A stretch of 33,346 nucleotides of DNA from Tubiluchus corallicola (taxonomy: Eukaryota > Priapulida > Priapulimorpha > Priapulimorphida > Tubiluchidae): positions 232,501 through 265,846 of the forward strand of contig JAQGDQ010000300.1 of the NCBI GenBank assembly GCA_030141605.1, in the 5' to 3' direction. This document shows positions 1 to 25,277 of this stretch, in pieces. Position numbers and translations under genes: made by a program. Every line of letters begins with the position of its first letter. Position 1 is the first letter of the stretch. Under the pieces are notes generated by a model that worked only from the letters and a program-made list of their open reading frames with translations, was not told the origin of the DNA and ran no database searches.

Positions 1-278
1 CAGGTCAACTAGAAAATATTTTCTTAGAAACGTGAATATATCATGTGGAAAATATCGTTCGAAAAATAACGATGAATACAGTCTGGAATCGAAAATCTCT
101 ACAACTTAACAAACTGTATCACATGATATTATTAAAAACTATTTATTAAGACCACCTTGCAATGAAAAAACTGTTGACTTTTTGTACATTTAATCACTAC
201 TGCAACTAATAACATAGCGCGCTTTCTTCCTCCAGATATTAAAACTGAACTTGTTACAAGTTTGTAACTGTATTTCAG

Positions 279-511
279 GGAGCTGCTACAGGATTACTCA
301 GCTCGCTCGTTATTGTTATTTGGATAGGCATTGGAACTATTTTTTCTGGAGTTGTTCCAACGCCGCTTCCACTTAGCATTGAAGGTTGCGCCAGTAACGT
401 GTCGGCATTATTCAATGCCACACGAGATTTCCTTTCCACAGATCTTAACACTAGTACAACAGAAGGACTGAATTTGTCTGTATCAGATTTGTTAACTACA
501 GACCTTGCAGA
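279..511 (+). CDS. SLC5 gene 1, exon equivalent to exon 12
   Basis: Acceptor tgtatttcag at 269-278, donor gtaagt-like at 512. The exon has 77 codons plus two bases (phase 2). It encodes a transmembrane helix with GAATG at its start and a lumenal loop with four N-X-S/T sequons, 15 residues longer than in the downstream paralogue. No splice-supported coding exon is visible in 1-278, which is intron. Confidence 0.88.
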
Positions 512-3402
512 GTAAGTTTTTTGTGTTCATTGACGTGATATCTATTATTATCTTATTGATTAGGCCACAATCGAATGAAGTACCAAACAAAGGTCAGTCC
601 ACAATAATAGCCTTCAAACAAGTACGATTTGCTCGAGTTCGCAATCGTTTCAGTGTTTGTTTGCTCAAAAACTTGATCTCAGCTGGAATTTTATACGACA
701 AATAGCTGGTGATTTCAAAGAACGAATTATTATTATGAGTGTAATTCTCATCTTGTTAAATGATTTGCAAACACCTGCAGTTTGACTTTATTATTAAAAA
801 CTCTTATTAAACTGTAAGCATAAGTATTATAATCCACGACAGGAATTTTGCTACATTTAGTTCAATAGTAATCTTTCGTAAGTTTTTCATTGAAAGCTAA
901 CAGCTACAGATATCTGCTGTTAAATATATACGTGTTGTATAATATATATTGTTGTGAAAAGGATGTACCCTCGAATCTCATTTTATATAAAGCTTTATAC
1001 ACTGAAATTAAATACATAAATCTTTGAATCTTATCTTAAGCTTATTTATGACTATATTTCTTTTGTCTTGAGTATAAATTTAGCATGTACCAGGCAAGTA
1101 CTACAAGCTCCCACAAATTTTTTTGTGTTCTAATTTAGATGAAACAACAACCACTAGCCAACGGTCAAGTTTGTTTTGTGTCCACTTAGGACTGTTATTT
1201 TTTGTCTTGAGCATAAATCTAAGCTCAACTCTACAAAAATTTTCCTTGTGCTCAAATTCTGCTTTAAATGGTTATTTTTTGGCTTCACCCACGCGACCTT
1301 TGACCTCTCATGACCGGTTGCACAACACAAGACAAACATATTTTTGAAACTTGGCCTTTGTGCATTTTATCTAACTACTCAAACCGCACGCGAAGTCCAT
1401 CTTTAGATCTACAGTATTATGAGAATGCCATTACAAAGAACTTTCTGGAAAGCCAATGGCTGCAAGAACTTACTAAAAACTGCTTACAATAATCTTGATT
1501 GCAGGTGTGAGGTACCGAGTGATGACTCAGAACCTTTATGGATATTCAAGATCTCTTACATGTGGTACACCTTTGTAGCCGTTGTAGTTTGTTGTGTGGT
1601 TGGAGTTTTAGTTAGCTTTGTAACAGGTAAGTAGCAGACTGAAGTTACATCAAACTTTTAATTTGGTTGTTCAAATGATTAAAATAAAAAAAAAAAACAA
1701 TCCTAAAAAATTCGCAGTACCGATAATTGCCACGATTTCGACAAACCATCAAAATTTAATATGGAATTCATTTTTACCAAACCGTAAATATAATTTATAA
1801 CCAGTCTTCTTTCTGTGCAGTATAAAAGTATATGCTTTTGATTTGACTTTTCTGATTACTCTGAATTTCTGATTATGTGCTTGATTACTCTGTACATTAT
1901 AATTTAATTTAATTTAATTCATTGAGTTAACTATTAACATTCACACGTTACATTACAATTATTATACAACACATGTATACAAAATATTAATGACAATAAA
2001 ACAGATTACATAAGCTACAACATCATAATTTGATGTATAATATACCCAACTAACACACATAACAATTAAATGTTAGAATAACATAACAAACATAATAATA
2101 ATCAGACGTGTAGACAATGCTATAAGAATGGTGTTTCTATTATGTTTATTGTTGTCTTAGAATAGTCTGACGTTATTTCCAACTATCAGTCTAGACAGAA
2201 TTGTGACTGATATGCTGCTTCCGTCCGTGGACGCACCATACTATTACATACATTATACCTCTGTATACTTGCACAGGCTTTTGATACGTTTCGATATTAA
2301 AGTTTTCATTAAACTGTTACACCCATATCATAGGTGGGCCAAAAGAAGATCTTGATCCACAACTTTGCGTATTTCCATTTACCAAAGTATCGTGTTGCAT
2401 CCCAAAGTCTTGGAAATCAGGAAAGCAGAGCCATCAGGTAAGCCCAATTTTTCATAAACGCCAAAAGAGATAAAAACAAGGCAGACCTAGAGCCAGTGAG
2501 AAAGTAATTCATAAACGCCATGGGTTTTTGTCTTGCATTAATGCACATTGTGAAACTGAATTTAAGAAAAATGTCTTACTGTGCAAATGTGCATCCTCGA
2601 TTTTTTAGGCCTGCATAATAATACACGAAGCAATAATAAGCGTCTTGGAACTTTCAAGTAGGCCTACCAACTTCCTAATCAAAATGATATGAAGTTGCTA
2701 TGTGAAGTTGTTACAATGCTGACAAACATATATATATATAATAATCTTTATTTGCCATTAAAATACATTGATAATCACTGATAAAAACTTTACAGAGATG
2801 ATCAATTAGTGTTGGTTAATAAAAACTTACACTGCTATAGGCAAATGCGTCAGTGCAATCTAAACTACTGTGCAGTAATGGAAAGTAACGACGAATAAAA
2901 TCAAACATATGTACAACTATGCACAAAAAAAAATAAAAAAATGTGATTTAATTAATATGGCCGTGGATATATAAATTCTGAATTAGTGTGCATGTTGTCG
3001 TACTGGTGCGATGGTATTTCATATCTGGTTAATATTAGTGATTTTAATTTTGTTTTAAATGATGATACGGACTTGATTTGTTTAACGTGTAATGGTAGAG
3101 AATTCCAAAGTAGAATTGCTTGCTTGATTACAGAGTTCATTCCGTAGTGGATATTTGTCCTAATTTGTTTTAGATTGCTTACTGTTATACGTATACTGTT
3201 AAACATACTGTTTAACATACTGTTATACAAAAGGGTTTGTAGATGTACAAAATCATACAGTGAATTTTGTAATTAAAAAGAAAAGAGACTCTTTTTTCTT
3301 GTCGTATCATATTTGTTCTTTTTATTACAGTATTCTGTTGTCTCGACTAACGTGGACGGAACAAGTAACACAAAGGAGAAGCAGTCTCTATCAGCTGTAT
3401 AA
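279..3402 (+). CDS. SLC5 sodium-coupled transporter (SMCT/SMVT-like), 3' part, four exons
   Basis: Partial gene whose 5' exons lie left of the window. Exons at 279-511, 1505-1626, 2334-2437 and 3331-3402 (stop TAA) join in frame to 176 residues, with GT-AG sites and exon-end phases 2, 1, 0. The peptide starts GAATGLLSS (a late transmembrane helix of SLC5), then has a Cys-containing lumenal loop with four N-glycosylation sequons (NVS, NAT, NTS, NLS). A helix beginning KISYMWYTFVAVVVCC follows, then the cytoplasmic GGPKEDLDP motif, the equivalent of TGGRKQNLDP in vertebrate SLC5A8. The tail ends Ser-Ala-Val, a class I PDZ-ligand pattern. Every exon aligns with the last four exons of the complete copy at 7027-22451, so this is its tandem paralogue. 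The substrate is inferred from family only: monocarboxylates or related organic anions, carried with Na+ at the plasma membrane. SLC5A6- or SLC5A12-type assignment cannot be excluded. Confidence 0.88.
1056..1270 (+). repeat. Diverged direct duplication in intron
   Basis: Two copies about 140 bp apart share the order TTTTGTCTTGAG-TATAAAT, then CTACAA, then a T-rich stretch, then TTGTG(T/C)TC(T)AA(A/T)TT. One starts near 1058, the other near 1199. They look like an old tandem duplication or a fragment of an unclassified interspersed repeat. Confidence 0.5.
1294..1306 (-). promoter_or_regulatory. DR1-like nuclear-receptor half-site pair
   Basis: The + strand reads CGACCTTTGACCT; the reverse complement is AGGTCAAAGGTCG. 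That is 12 of 13 positions of the DR1 consensus AGGTCA-A-AGGTCA bound by HNF4/RXR/PPAR-type receptors. It lies in an intron next to repeat-like sequence, so function is not established and it may belong to a transposon remnant. Confidence 0.3.
1505..1626 (+). CDS. SLC5 gene 1, exon equivalent to exon 13
   Basis: Acceptor gattgcag, donor gtaagt. The first base completes a GAG codon and the last base starts the glycine codon of the GGPK motif. It encodes a short acidic extracellular stretch with a Cys, then a hydrophobic helix (YMWYTFVAVVVCCVVGVLVS). Length 122 bp against 125 bp in the paralogue, same phases. Confidence 0.9.
1627..2333. other. Intron in SLC5 gene 1 (707 bp)
   Basis: AT-rich intron between exon equivalents 13 and 14 with a short (aattt)n run near 1902-1920. 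No coding or mobile-element signature recognised. Confidence 0.75.
2334..2437 (+). CDS. SLC5 gene 1, exon equivalent to exon 14
   Basis: Acceptor catatcatag, donor gtaagc. It encodes the cytoplasmic segment beginning GGPKEDLDPQLCVFPF and including CCIPKSWKS. The paralogue has GGPKDDLDPNLCVVPF and WCVPNSWKS at the same place. It ends in phase 0. Confidence 0.9.
2438..3330. other. Last intron of SLC5 gene 1 (893 bp)
   Basis: It contains an antisense LINE 3' end (2729-3260), which explains much of why it is 893 bp against 248 bp for the same intron of the paralogue. Confidence 0.8.
2729..3260 (-). mobile_element. Truncated LINE (non-LTR retrotransposon) 3' end
   Basis: Minus-strand frame 3230-2952 encodes the C-terminal end of a CR1/Jockey-like reverse-transcriptase ORF. 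Diagnostic parts are NIHYGMNSVIKQAILLWNSL followed by P-x-H-V-K-Q and SSFKTKLKSLI. The frame closes at 2952. The sequence then runs to an AATAAA and a (TA)n tail at about 2729-2745, which is the element's 3' end. It is 5'-truncated, as LINE copies usually are, and cannot move by itself. It lies antisense in an intron of the SLC5 gene. Confidence 0.75.
3331..3402 (+). CDS. SLC5 gene 1, last exon
   Basis: Acceptor tttattacag with a good pyrimidine tract, then 23 sense codons and TAA at 3400-3402. It encodes a hydrophilic Ser/Thr/Lys-rich tail ending LSAV. Ser at -2 and Val at 0 fit the class I PDZ-ligand pattern. It shows no clear similarity to the paralogue's last exon, although exon order and phase agree. 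Confidence 0.82.
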   Translation, partial: YSVVSTNVDGTSNTKEKQSLSAV

Positions 3403-4179
3403 ATTAACAAAGTTACCCGAAAATGCAAAGATAAGCTGACCAGTGACCAATGAGAACTATTAATATATTTAGTGAATGGACATTGAAAGGTCAGTTATAG
3501 TGCCTGGATCTAGCGAAATGTCGAACCCGGCGAATAAGTTGAACTGAATGCCGGACAGCGAAACATCGAAAGGCGTTAATGCGCGAACGCCCAGTAGTGT
3601 TCTCTTGCCTGCCGTAAGAAAAATGTCGAGCGCGATTTAGTAAATAAGACATTTATTCCTCGTCTGTTGTCTATTCATCAAGAAAATGTGAGTAGTCGTG
3701 TAGTCATGCGTTGTGCTTCAATGGTCAACGATACAAAAACCTATAATGTACTTTTATTCCCAAACACTGTATTGCCGTGTAGTAACATACAAATTATTAG
3801 GAATTGTTAGCCTTTTTTGATAATGACTTTAAATTAATAAAAAAGTATTTACGTTTGTACATATTTTCCCTATCTTTTATCATTTATGTTAAATTATATT
3901 ATGTTTAGGCCTACACGTAAACGATTTATCACAAGTTAGACATCTTACAATTCTCTTAGTTTGTTAAAAATTTGTTTTGATATTGCCTAAACGTAAACAT
4001 TTAGCACATTAAGACATCCTATAACTCTGTCAATTTGTTAAAATTTTTGCATTCAGTAGCAAAAATTGTTTTCACACAAACCTCGATTGTTTAATGCACA
4101 CGTTATCATCATGTCGAACAAAATTAATGTCTAACATTTATTTACGACAGTGAAACATTTAGTTTAACGATTACACAAA
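3403..4179. other. 3' flank of SLC5 gene 1
   Basis: 3' UTR and intergenic DNA. A possible polyadenylation signal AATAAA lies at 3836-3841. The 3520-3650 part is CpG-richer than its surroundings. The 3960-4060 part has two similar stretches with GCCTA-ACGTAAAC and AATTTGTTAAA, suggesting an old short duplication. No gene seen. Confidence 0.5.
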
Positions 4180-4600
4180 AAAAGCAGATTGACACTTTTC
4201 ACAAAGTTGTACTAAGAAAAGTTTTAAAGATAAAATGGCCGTATATAATCAAAAATGAAGATTTATACACTAGAACGAAAGAAATTCCTTGGAGTTGAAA
4301 AGTCAGGCCTCCAAAATTAAGATGGCTAGGATTCTTAGTTTTACCAGGCGAAACACCAGTAAGAATCGCCTTAAGGGAAGCCTTAAAATCTTGCAAAAAA
4401 CCACCTGGCAAGCAAACAATAACTTGGACATATCGAAGATAAATATGTTCAACAACTTCAACCAAATCTAGGTTTGGGAGCAGACGAACTTACGCTGTTA
4501 GCTGCACACAGTAGGTGGAATAGTCTAATAAATGGTAATGAATTAGTGTCTACAACATTGATACATAAATTCAAGAAAAGAATTTACACTTATCTAGGTT
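4180..4600 (+). mobile_element. Decayed LINE C-terminal fragment
   Basis: Read in one frame from about 4188, the sequence gives IDTFHKVVLRKVLKIKWPYI, then NEDLYTRTKEIPWS, a stop (TGA), then RPPKLRWLGFLVLPGETPV and IALREALKS. This is the well-known LINE ORF2 tail pattern (LRR-LGI-W, RLRWLGH-LRLP-DTPA). A frame change leads to a second part with ADELTLLAAHSRWNSLI. At least one stop and one frameshift make it a pseudogene. Confidence 0.7.
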
Positions 4601-4659
4601 ATAAGACCATAATTATTGGCAATACAAAGTACATTTACTGCAATTAGACTGGCCACATG

Positions 4660-5240
4660 CTCCATCAAAAAGCGCACTCAACAATTCGCGTTTGTACTTT
4701 TTAAGACAGCTCAAATTGTTTAACACTGCTCCTGCTGTGATGGAGAGTTTTTATGGCACAGTAATTGAAAGCGTCTTAACAATATCCCTCACTGTTTAGA
4801 ATGGCGCTACCACGCACGGAGATCGCAATGCTCTTGATCAAGTTGTTAAATCCGCCTCAAAAATTATAAGAGTTGAACAGCAATCAATGGCATATTTGTA
4901 TGAAACTAGGGTCGCAGAGAGAGCCCAAGTTATCATGAAAGATGAATTCCATCCAGGTAATAAATATTTTGAAATGCTCCCCTCTGGTCGTAGATTCCGC
5001 TCAATTAACGCTAAAATCACAAGAACTTTAAATTCTTTCTGTCCAGGTGCAATTCACACCATCAACAGTAAATTTCAGTAAATCTCCAATGTTAATTCTT
5101 GATGTCACTGTACAACTGATTGAATTATTTGTGTTAATCTCCTTGTTGTTTCTATAAGTTATTGTAGTACGTAAAACCACGTAAATTTCATTGTATGTAT
5201 TATGCTATAATGACAATAAATTGCTTACTTACTTACTACT
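4660..5240 (+). mobile_element. Second decayed LINE 3' end with its 3' tail
   Basis: Another LINE, different from its left neighbour. One frame, broken by a frameshift near 4688 and a TAG near 4798, gives LYFLRQLKLFNTAPAVMESF, then ESVLTISLTV, NALDQVVKSASKII and LPSGRRFRSINAKITRTLNS. This is the conserved end of fish/invertebrate CR1-L2-type reverse transcriptases (KKAQQRLYFLR, ASKII, LPSGRR). Stop TAA at about 5080. The 3' UTR ends AATGACAATAAA followed by a (TTAC)n tail at 5222-5238, the typical LINE terminus. Confidence 0.75.
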
Positions 5241-7026
5241 TAAGAACGACCAAAGACTGTTCGGGCACTAGCAAATAAAATAAGTCCTAAACCAAGACTT
5301 AAACTTTTAGTTGCCCCAAGTTTGTATGCGGAATTGTTAAAATGATGAAAAAATTAAATTTTAACCTAATTAAATTTTTACAATAAAATATGCGTAGTAT
5401 CTCAATAAAATTTTCTCTGGACTTCAATGCGCGCTTTTATGCGTTTTAAGCAAATTAAATATCCTAATGTCATAAAGCATTTCCAGAACTTCATTTTTCA
5501 ATGCTTTTGAAGCCATGTTTACACTACGGAGCTATGCGCGACCCGCCCTGGATCTTCTTAGTCCGTTTCTCACTTTTAAGGGCTTTGCCCACTTTTACCC
5601 CCGTTTACACTACGTGAAATTATATGAACATATTTTGCCTTTGTGTTATGAAAAACACTGTCGCGCCGCATGCAATGAAAAGTGCTTGGACGGCGCTGGC
5701 GAAAGAGTCACAGGGCATATTACATTACGAAACGAAAATAATATGAATTTTGGCGATATAGATCTTCTGAGACTAGGTGGTGGTGGGGGGGGGAGAAGTC
5801 CAGTATCCGTAGGTTAATAGTGTTTCTAATACACCACAAGTAATTGTTTACTCTGCTCATTACATAAGCAACCATAAATTCACAATAAATTCACTCAGCT
5901 GCAAGCAGTTACATCATTTGATCACTAATAATTGATTGCTTACTTGACAAGTAATTGCAGTAATTTTTGTTTTCAGTTTGTATAATTGCATGTAGTGTAT
6001 CTTATTATGTAATTGTAATGGTGTTTTTACCTAATAAACAAAACAAAAATAAAGATGGCGGAACAGAACTATCAGCTTAGGGCGCTGTAAAGTCTTGATA
6101 CTCCTCTGAATTTAATTGTCATCTACATCGAGAATGTTCTGCGTGCAGCGAGACGTATATTAAATAAAGAAAGTTTCTCTGCTATAATACCATGTTTTAT
6201 TAATGATAATAATAATAATATTATTATTATAAATCTTAGCATATTTTAACTTCACAAATGCATTAATTATACCTAACTATTTTGTGATGGATCTTCAACC
6301 ATTGGCTGCTGCTACAGTTATATCTGTTATTAAACTGTGTCTATAATTAACAAAACTGTAATTAACAGGGCTGAATAACAAAACTAATTAAGTTGCGTGT
6401 CATATTAGATCTGTATTAAAAATACACCAGTTTAGCTATGCAACTTTATTTCCATTATCTTAGCATCCGTTAAAGAATCACAAATTTTTTTACGTCTGCA
6501 AATGTTTAGTAAACATAATATGTTTTGCTCTCTTCTGCTAAATTTAAACGGCCTTCAAAAGTGAAGAACCAATAAAATGGTGGTAAGATTGCACAGAACT
6601 CTCTCAGGACTACATTTCATATTACACCCTTCATCACGCTCGGGTTACGATGCGGTTACGATGAGTTTAATATCATGCACTCAATCACTGTCGTATTAAT
6701 TTAATGCTTGCAATGAAGAATTCTCTTAAACGAGACGACATATACTACTAACAAAGTTGTGCAATCCTTTGACTGAACACTCTGTTTTGCTGAAGATGAA
6801 TGCGTTTTCGAGCTGATTTCACTAATTACCGTAATTATTAATTTGTGTTGCAAATCACTATTCGCTGAAATGCGTTTTGAAAGTGGCATAAGTAATTTCC
6901 AAAAACTTTTGAAACAGCTGCATAAAATGTAGAATTTGAAGATATTGAAAACTAAATTGACTTTTGTAACAAAGTGAAAGTTAGTGCGACACCGCTAAAG
7001 CGTAAGCAGTCTTCTTTATCAATAGC
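5241..7026. other. Intergenic region upstream of complete SLC5 gene
   Basis: No gene recognised. A 32-codon open stretch (about 5248-5343) directly after the LINE tail reads like protein (RPKTVRALANKI and on) but is too short to assign. 5500-5815 is a CpG-richer island with two copies of GTTTACACTACG (near 5517 and 5604); its 100-codon ORF has no family signature. Near 6205-6232 is an AAT/TTA microsatellite, and near 6645-6665 a short CGGTTACGAT duplication. A weak TATA-like CATAAAAT is near 6920, but no firm promoter can be called. Confidence 0.4.
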
Positions 7027-22451
<15,425 letters not shown>

Positions 22452-22591
22452 TACACTCAAACATGAGTGTTTTGCATGCAACGATTATTAATGATGTTGA
22501 AAAAACCTCAAATATTGTTACTGATTGATTCTTTCTTGCTGTTGGGTACAATATGCAGCTTACTAGAACTTACAGGCACAATTCCTTTTAG

Positions 22592-22597
22592 AATAAA
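22592..22597 (+). terminator. Putative polyadenylation signal of SLC5 gene 2
   Basis: First AATAAA after the stop codon, 140 bp downstream. Such hexamers are common in AT-rich DNA, so this is only the best candidate. Confidence 0.4.
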
Positions 22598-22599
22598 CC

Positions 22600-23149
22600 T
22601 AAAAGTTTATATAACAATTGCAGCTTATATAACAATTGTGCTTGATTTGTAAGCCAAACTATAAAAAGGCAAAATTTCAAAAAGTGCTGATTGGTTCGTC
22701 ATTACAAAAACCCGAGTACACTAATATGTACTTAATGCAAATTGAGCAGTTTAGTTTTAGACCTGCCAGTTGCGAATGATTCAGCCATTAACAGAAAACG
22801 CCCTGTTGTCTCAGCAGTATAATGCCGGACTTTATCAATAAGATTTTTAATAGTTTTGGTTGTTTTGTGGTACTTTTTTATGTACAGAAATCACGAAGCT
22901 ATAGTTAGAAAGCATAGGATATGAAATATGTAGGTAAAATAATTGAATGTAATGGATGAGTTTCCTGCAGATTTGCCATCGTGCAACAATTAATAATTTC
23001 ACATTTCTTTTAGTCTTGAATTTTAAATCTTTATTGTATTAATTCTGTACGATCACAACATTAGGACTGGTTATATTGTACTAGCACTGGATGTGGCCAA
23101 ATAAGCCGAATAAACCGAGTAAACATTACAACATTTTTTCTAGTCAGAA
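22600..23149. other. Intergenic, 3' of the SLC5 pair
   Basis: AT-rich. A short duplication TTATATAACAATTG occurs at about 22609 and 22626. No gene recognised. Confidence 0.5.
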
Positions 23150-23195
23150 ACACAGACACACAGACACACAGACACACAGACACACAGACACACAG
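23150..23195 (+). repeat. (ACAGACAC)n microsatellite
   Basis: Five to six copies of an 8-base unit. Confidence 0.9.
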
Positions 23196-23342
23196 CGACT
23201 TATTTAGCGCATATTTTAGGCTGAAAATTTTTGCCAGGAGCTTGAACTCGGCGAAATAAGAGGTCATGTGGGAAATAAATGTGAAACCTGTTAAAAGGAT
23301 TAAATTTCTTTGTGGAGTTTGCAAGAATATGAGTCCTTCAAC

Positions 23343-24368
23343 TGCCACACTAGGATTGAAGCCTCTCTAGAAATACAAAGCCACCGAAAGCCACCACACC
23401 AGGATTCGAGCCTCTCTAGAAACATGAAACCACTGGAAGCCACCACACCAGGATTGGACCCGGTCTAGAAATATGAAATCACTGGAAGCCACCACACCAG
23501 GATTCAAGCCTCTATAGAAATATGAAATCACTGGAAGCCACCACACCAGGATTCAAACCTCTCTAGAAATATGAAATCACTGGAAGCCACCACACCAGGA
23601 TTCAAACCTCTCTAGAAATATGAAACCACTTGAAGCCACCACTCCAGGATTCGTGCCTCTCTAGAAATATGAAATCACTGGAAGCCACCACACCAGGATT
23701 GAAACCTCTCTAGAAACATGAAACCACTTGAAGCCACCACACCAGGATTCAGACCTCTCTAGAAATATGAAATCACTGGAAGCCACCACTCCAGGATTCA
23801 GACCTCTCTAGAAATATGAAACCACTTGAAGCCACCACTCCAGGATTCAGACCTCTCTAGAAATATGAAATCACTGGAAGCCACCACACCAGGATTCAGA
23901 CCTCTCTAGAAATATGAAATTACTGGAAGCCACCACACCAGGATTCGTGCCTCTCTAGAAATATGAAACCACTTGAAGCCACCACACCAGGATTCAGACC
24001 TCTCTAGAAAGGTGAAACCACTTGAAGCCACCACTCCAGGATTCGTGCCTCTCTAGAAATATGAAATCACTGGAAGCCACCACACCAGGATTCAAGCCTC
24101 TCTAGAAATATGAAACCACTTGAAGCCACCACACCAGGATTCAGACCTCTCTAGAAATATGAAACCACTTGAAGCCACCACACCAGGATTCAGACCTCTC
24201 TAGAAAGGTGAAACCACTTGAAGCCACTACTCCAGGATTCGTGCCTCTCTAGAAATATGAAACCACTAGAAGCCACCACACCAGGATTACTTCCGCTCCA
24301 GAAACATGAAACCACTTGAAGCCACCACACCAGTGTTGGAGACTGTCTAGAAATATGAAAGCGCTGGC
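23343..24368 (+). repeat. 49-bp minisatellite, 21 copies
   Basis: Twenty-one head-to-tail units, nearly all exactly 49 bp, each built as GAAGCCACCAC(A/T)CCAGG - ATTC - variable 3 bases - CCTCTCTAGAAATATGAAA - (T/C)CACT(G/T). The first and the last two units are more diverged. Variants are patterned: two unit types alternate (TCACTGG, CCACTTG), and the rare change AAGGTG at units 14 and 18 is each time followed by the same CGTGCC variant unit, which implies a duplicated block of four units. 49 is not a multiple of 3 and no frame stays open. Confidence 0.95.
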
Positions 24369-24929
24369 CCGGGAACATATAATGTAAAAATAACTTCAGC
24401 CAAAGAAAAAGTTCTCTAGAGTTAGAGTTAGCAAACAATTTTAATTCAACATTAGCTCATTAATTCAGCAGTGTGAGAAAGAGTCTTGATACTTATGAAA
24501 GCGGTAATAATGGGGGAGGAGGCACTTGTAAGATAACTTTCGATACCTAAATTAGCAATTCGTCAAAGACTTATTAAGCAATACTTGTGCATTGCATTAT
24601 AGTATTTCCATTGTACTTCACTAGCGTATTTTCCCTGTATTACTTTGCAGATGCGATGTAAGTCACACCGTTTGACTCTCTAAGACAACCTAACGCCACT
24701 CACTTTGTTTTCTATAATAGTCACTTTGCTCTTTATAAACTTTTTAACGGTTTTGTATCAGAATTTGCTTAATTTACCACCGGTGTTTAGTAAGATTTTT
24801 CTACGAGTTTTGAATTTCATCGTGCTTATTTTTTTTTATGCCGGGCGTTTCGTTTAATCTCTCTTGTTGTTTACCTCGCAGAGGGAGCATATTGTACTTC
24901 AGGGCTGAGAATGAGTAAATGAAATGTAA
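24369..24929. other. Intergenic DNA between minisatellite and LTR-like segment
   Basis: AT-rich with two CACTTTG(T/C)T(T/C)T boxes near 24697 and 24721. No gene or element recognised. Confidence 0.45.
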
Positions 24930-25277
24930 TGTTGGCAAGGGAATACAGTAGACTTCTCGGGTGTGCATGTGAACGTGGCTTTATCTAGCACAGACACGTT
25001 TTCTGACCTTGTGTTAGTAAAAGTTACTAGTCACGTGCACACCTGAGCTTATAAAAAGGGAAGGTCTGCTGTAGACCCTTGTCAGTGGTCGTGTCTTTCA
25101 TAGCATGTACAGCTCTGTTCACATTTCTCAGGCTTTTCTCGCAAACTCTGTTCCTGTAGGTAAGCTGGTCGTTCCTTATTAAAAGTGTAATATTCAATAA
25201 TAAATTGTCATTTCGACTGACTCTATTATTCAATTTTTGTTCATGGGTGAGGCGTTGAATGACATAATTAAGACATG
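24930..25277 (+). mobile_element. LTR-like segment with TATA box, initiator and poly(A) signal (possible solo LTR)
   Basis: CTTATAAAAAGG at 25048-25059 lies about 31 bp upstream of an initiator-like TCAGTG (25082). AATAAA occurs at about 25199. TATA, start and poly(A) signal within 150 bp is the U3-R-U5 layout of an LTR. A 16-bp inverted repeat with two mismatches flanks the upstream part (CTCGGGTGTGCATGTG near 24957, CACGTGCACACCTGAG near 25033), and a hairpin GGTCT-GCTGT-AGACC follows the TATA box. LTR ends, target duplication and gag/pol were not found. A cellular promoter with first exon (donor TGTAG|GTAAGC near 25159) is the alternative. Confidence 0.4.

Larger units (their letters stand above)
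512..1504. other. Intron in SLC5 gene 1 (993 bp)
   Basis: Intron between exon equivalents 12 and 13. It holds a diverged internal duplication (1056-1270) and a DR1-like motif (1294-1306). The short ORFs inside it have no splice or family support. Confidence 0.8.

Noticed and set aside
505-705. 66-codon ORF across the SLC5 donor at 512
   Set aside because: Different frame from the exon and mostly intron.
5515-5817. 100-codon plus-strand ORF
   Set aside because: No domain; poly-Gly end from a G run; the region looks like a CpG-rich repeat with two GTTTACACTACG boxes.
23343-24368. CRISPR array
   Set aside because: Units are contiguous with no unique spacers, and the context is a eukaryotic intron-bearing genome.
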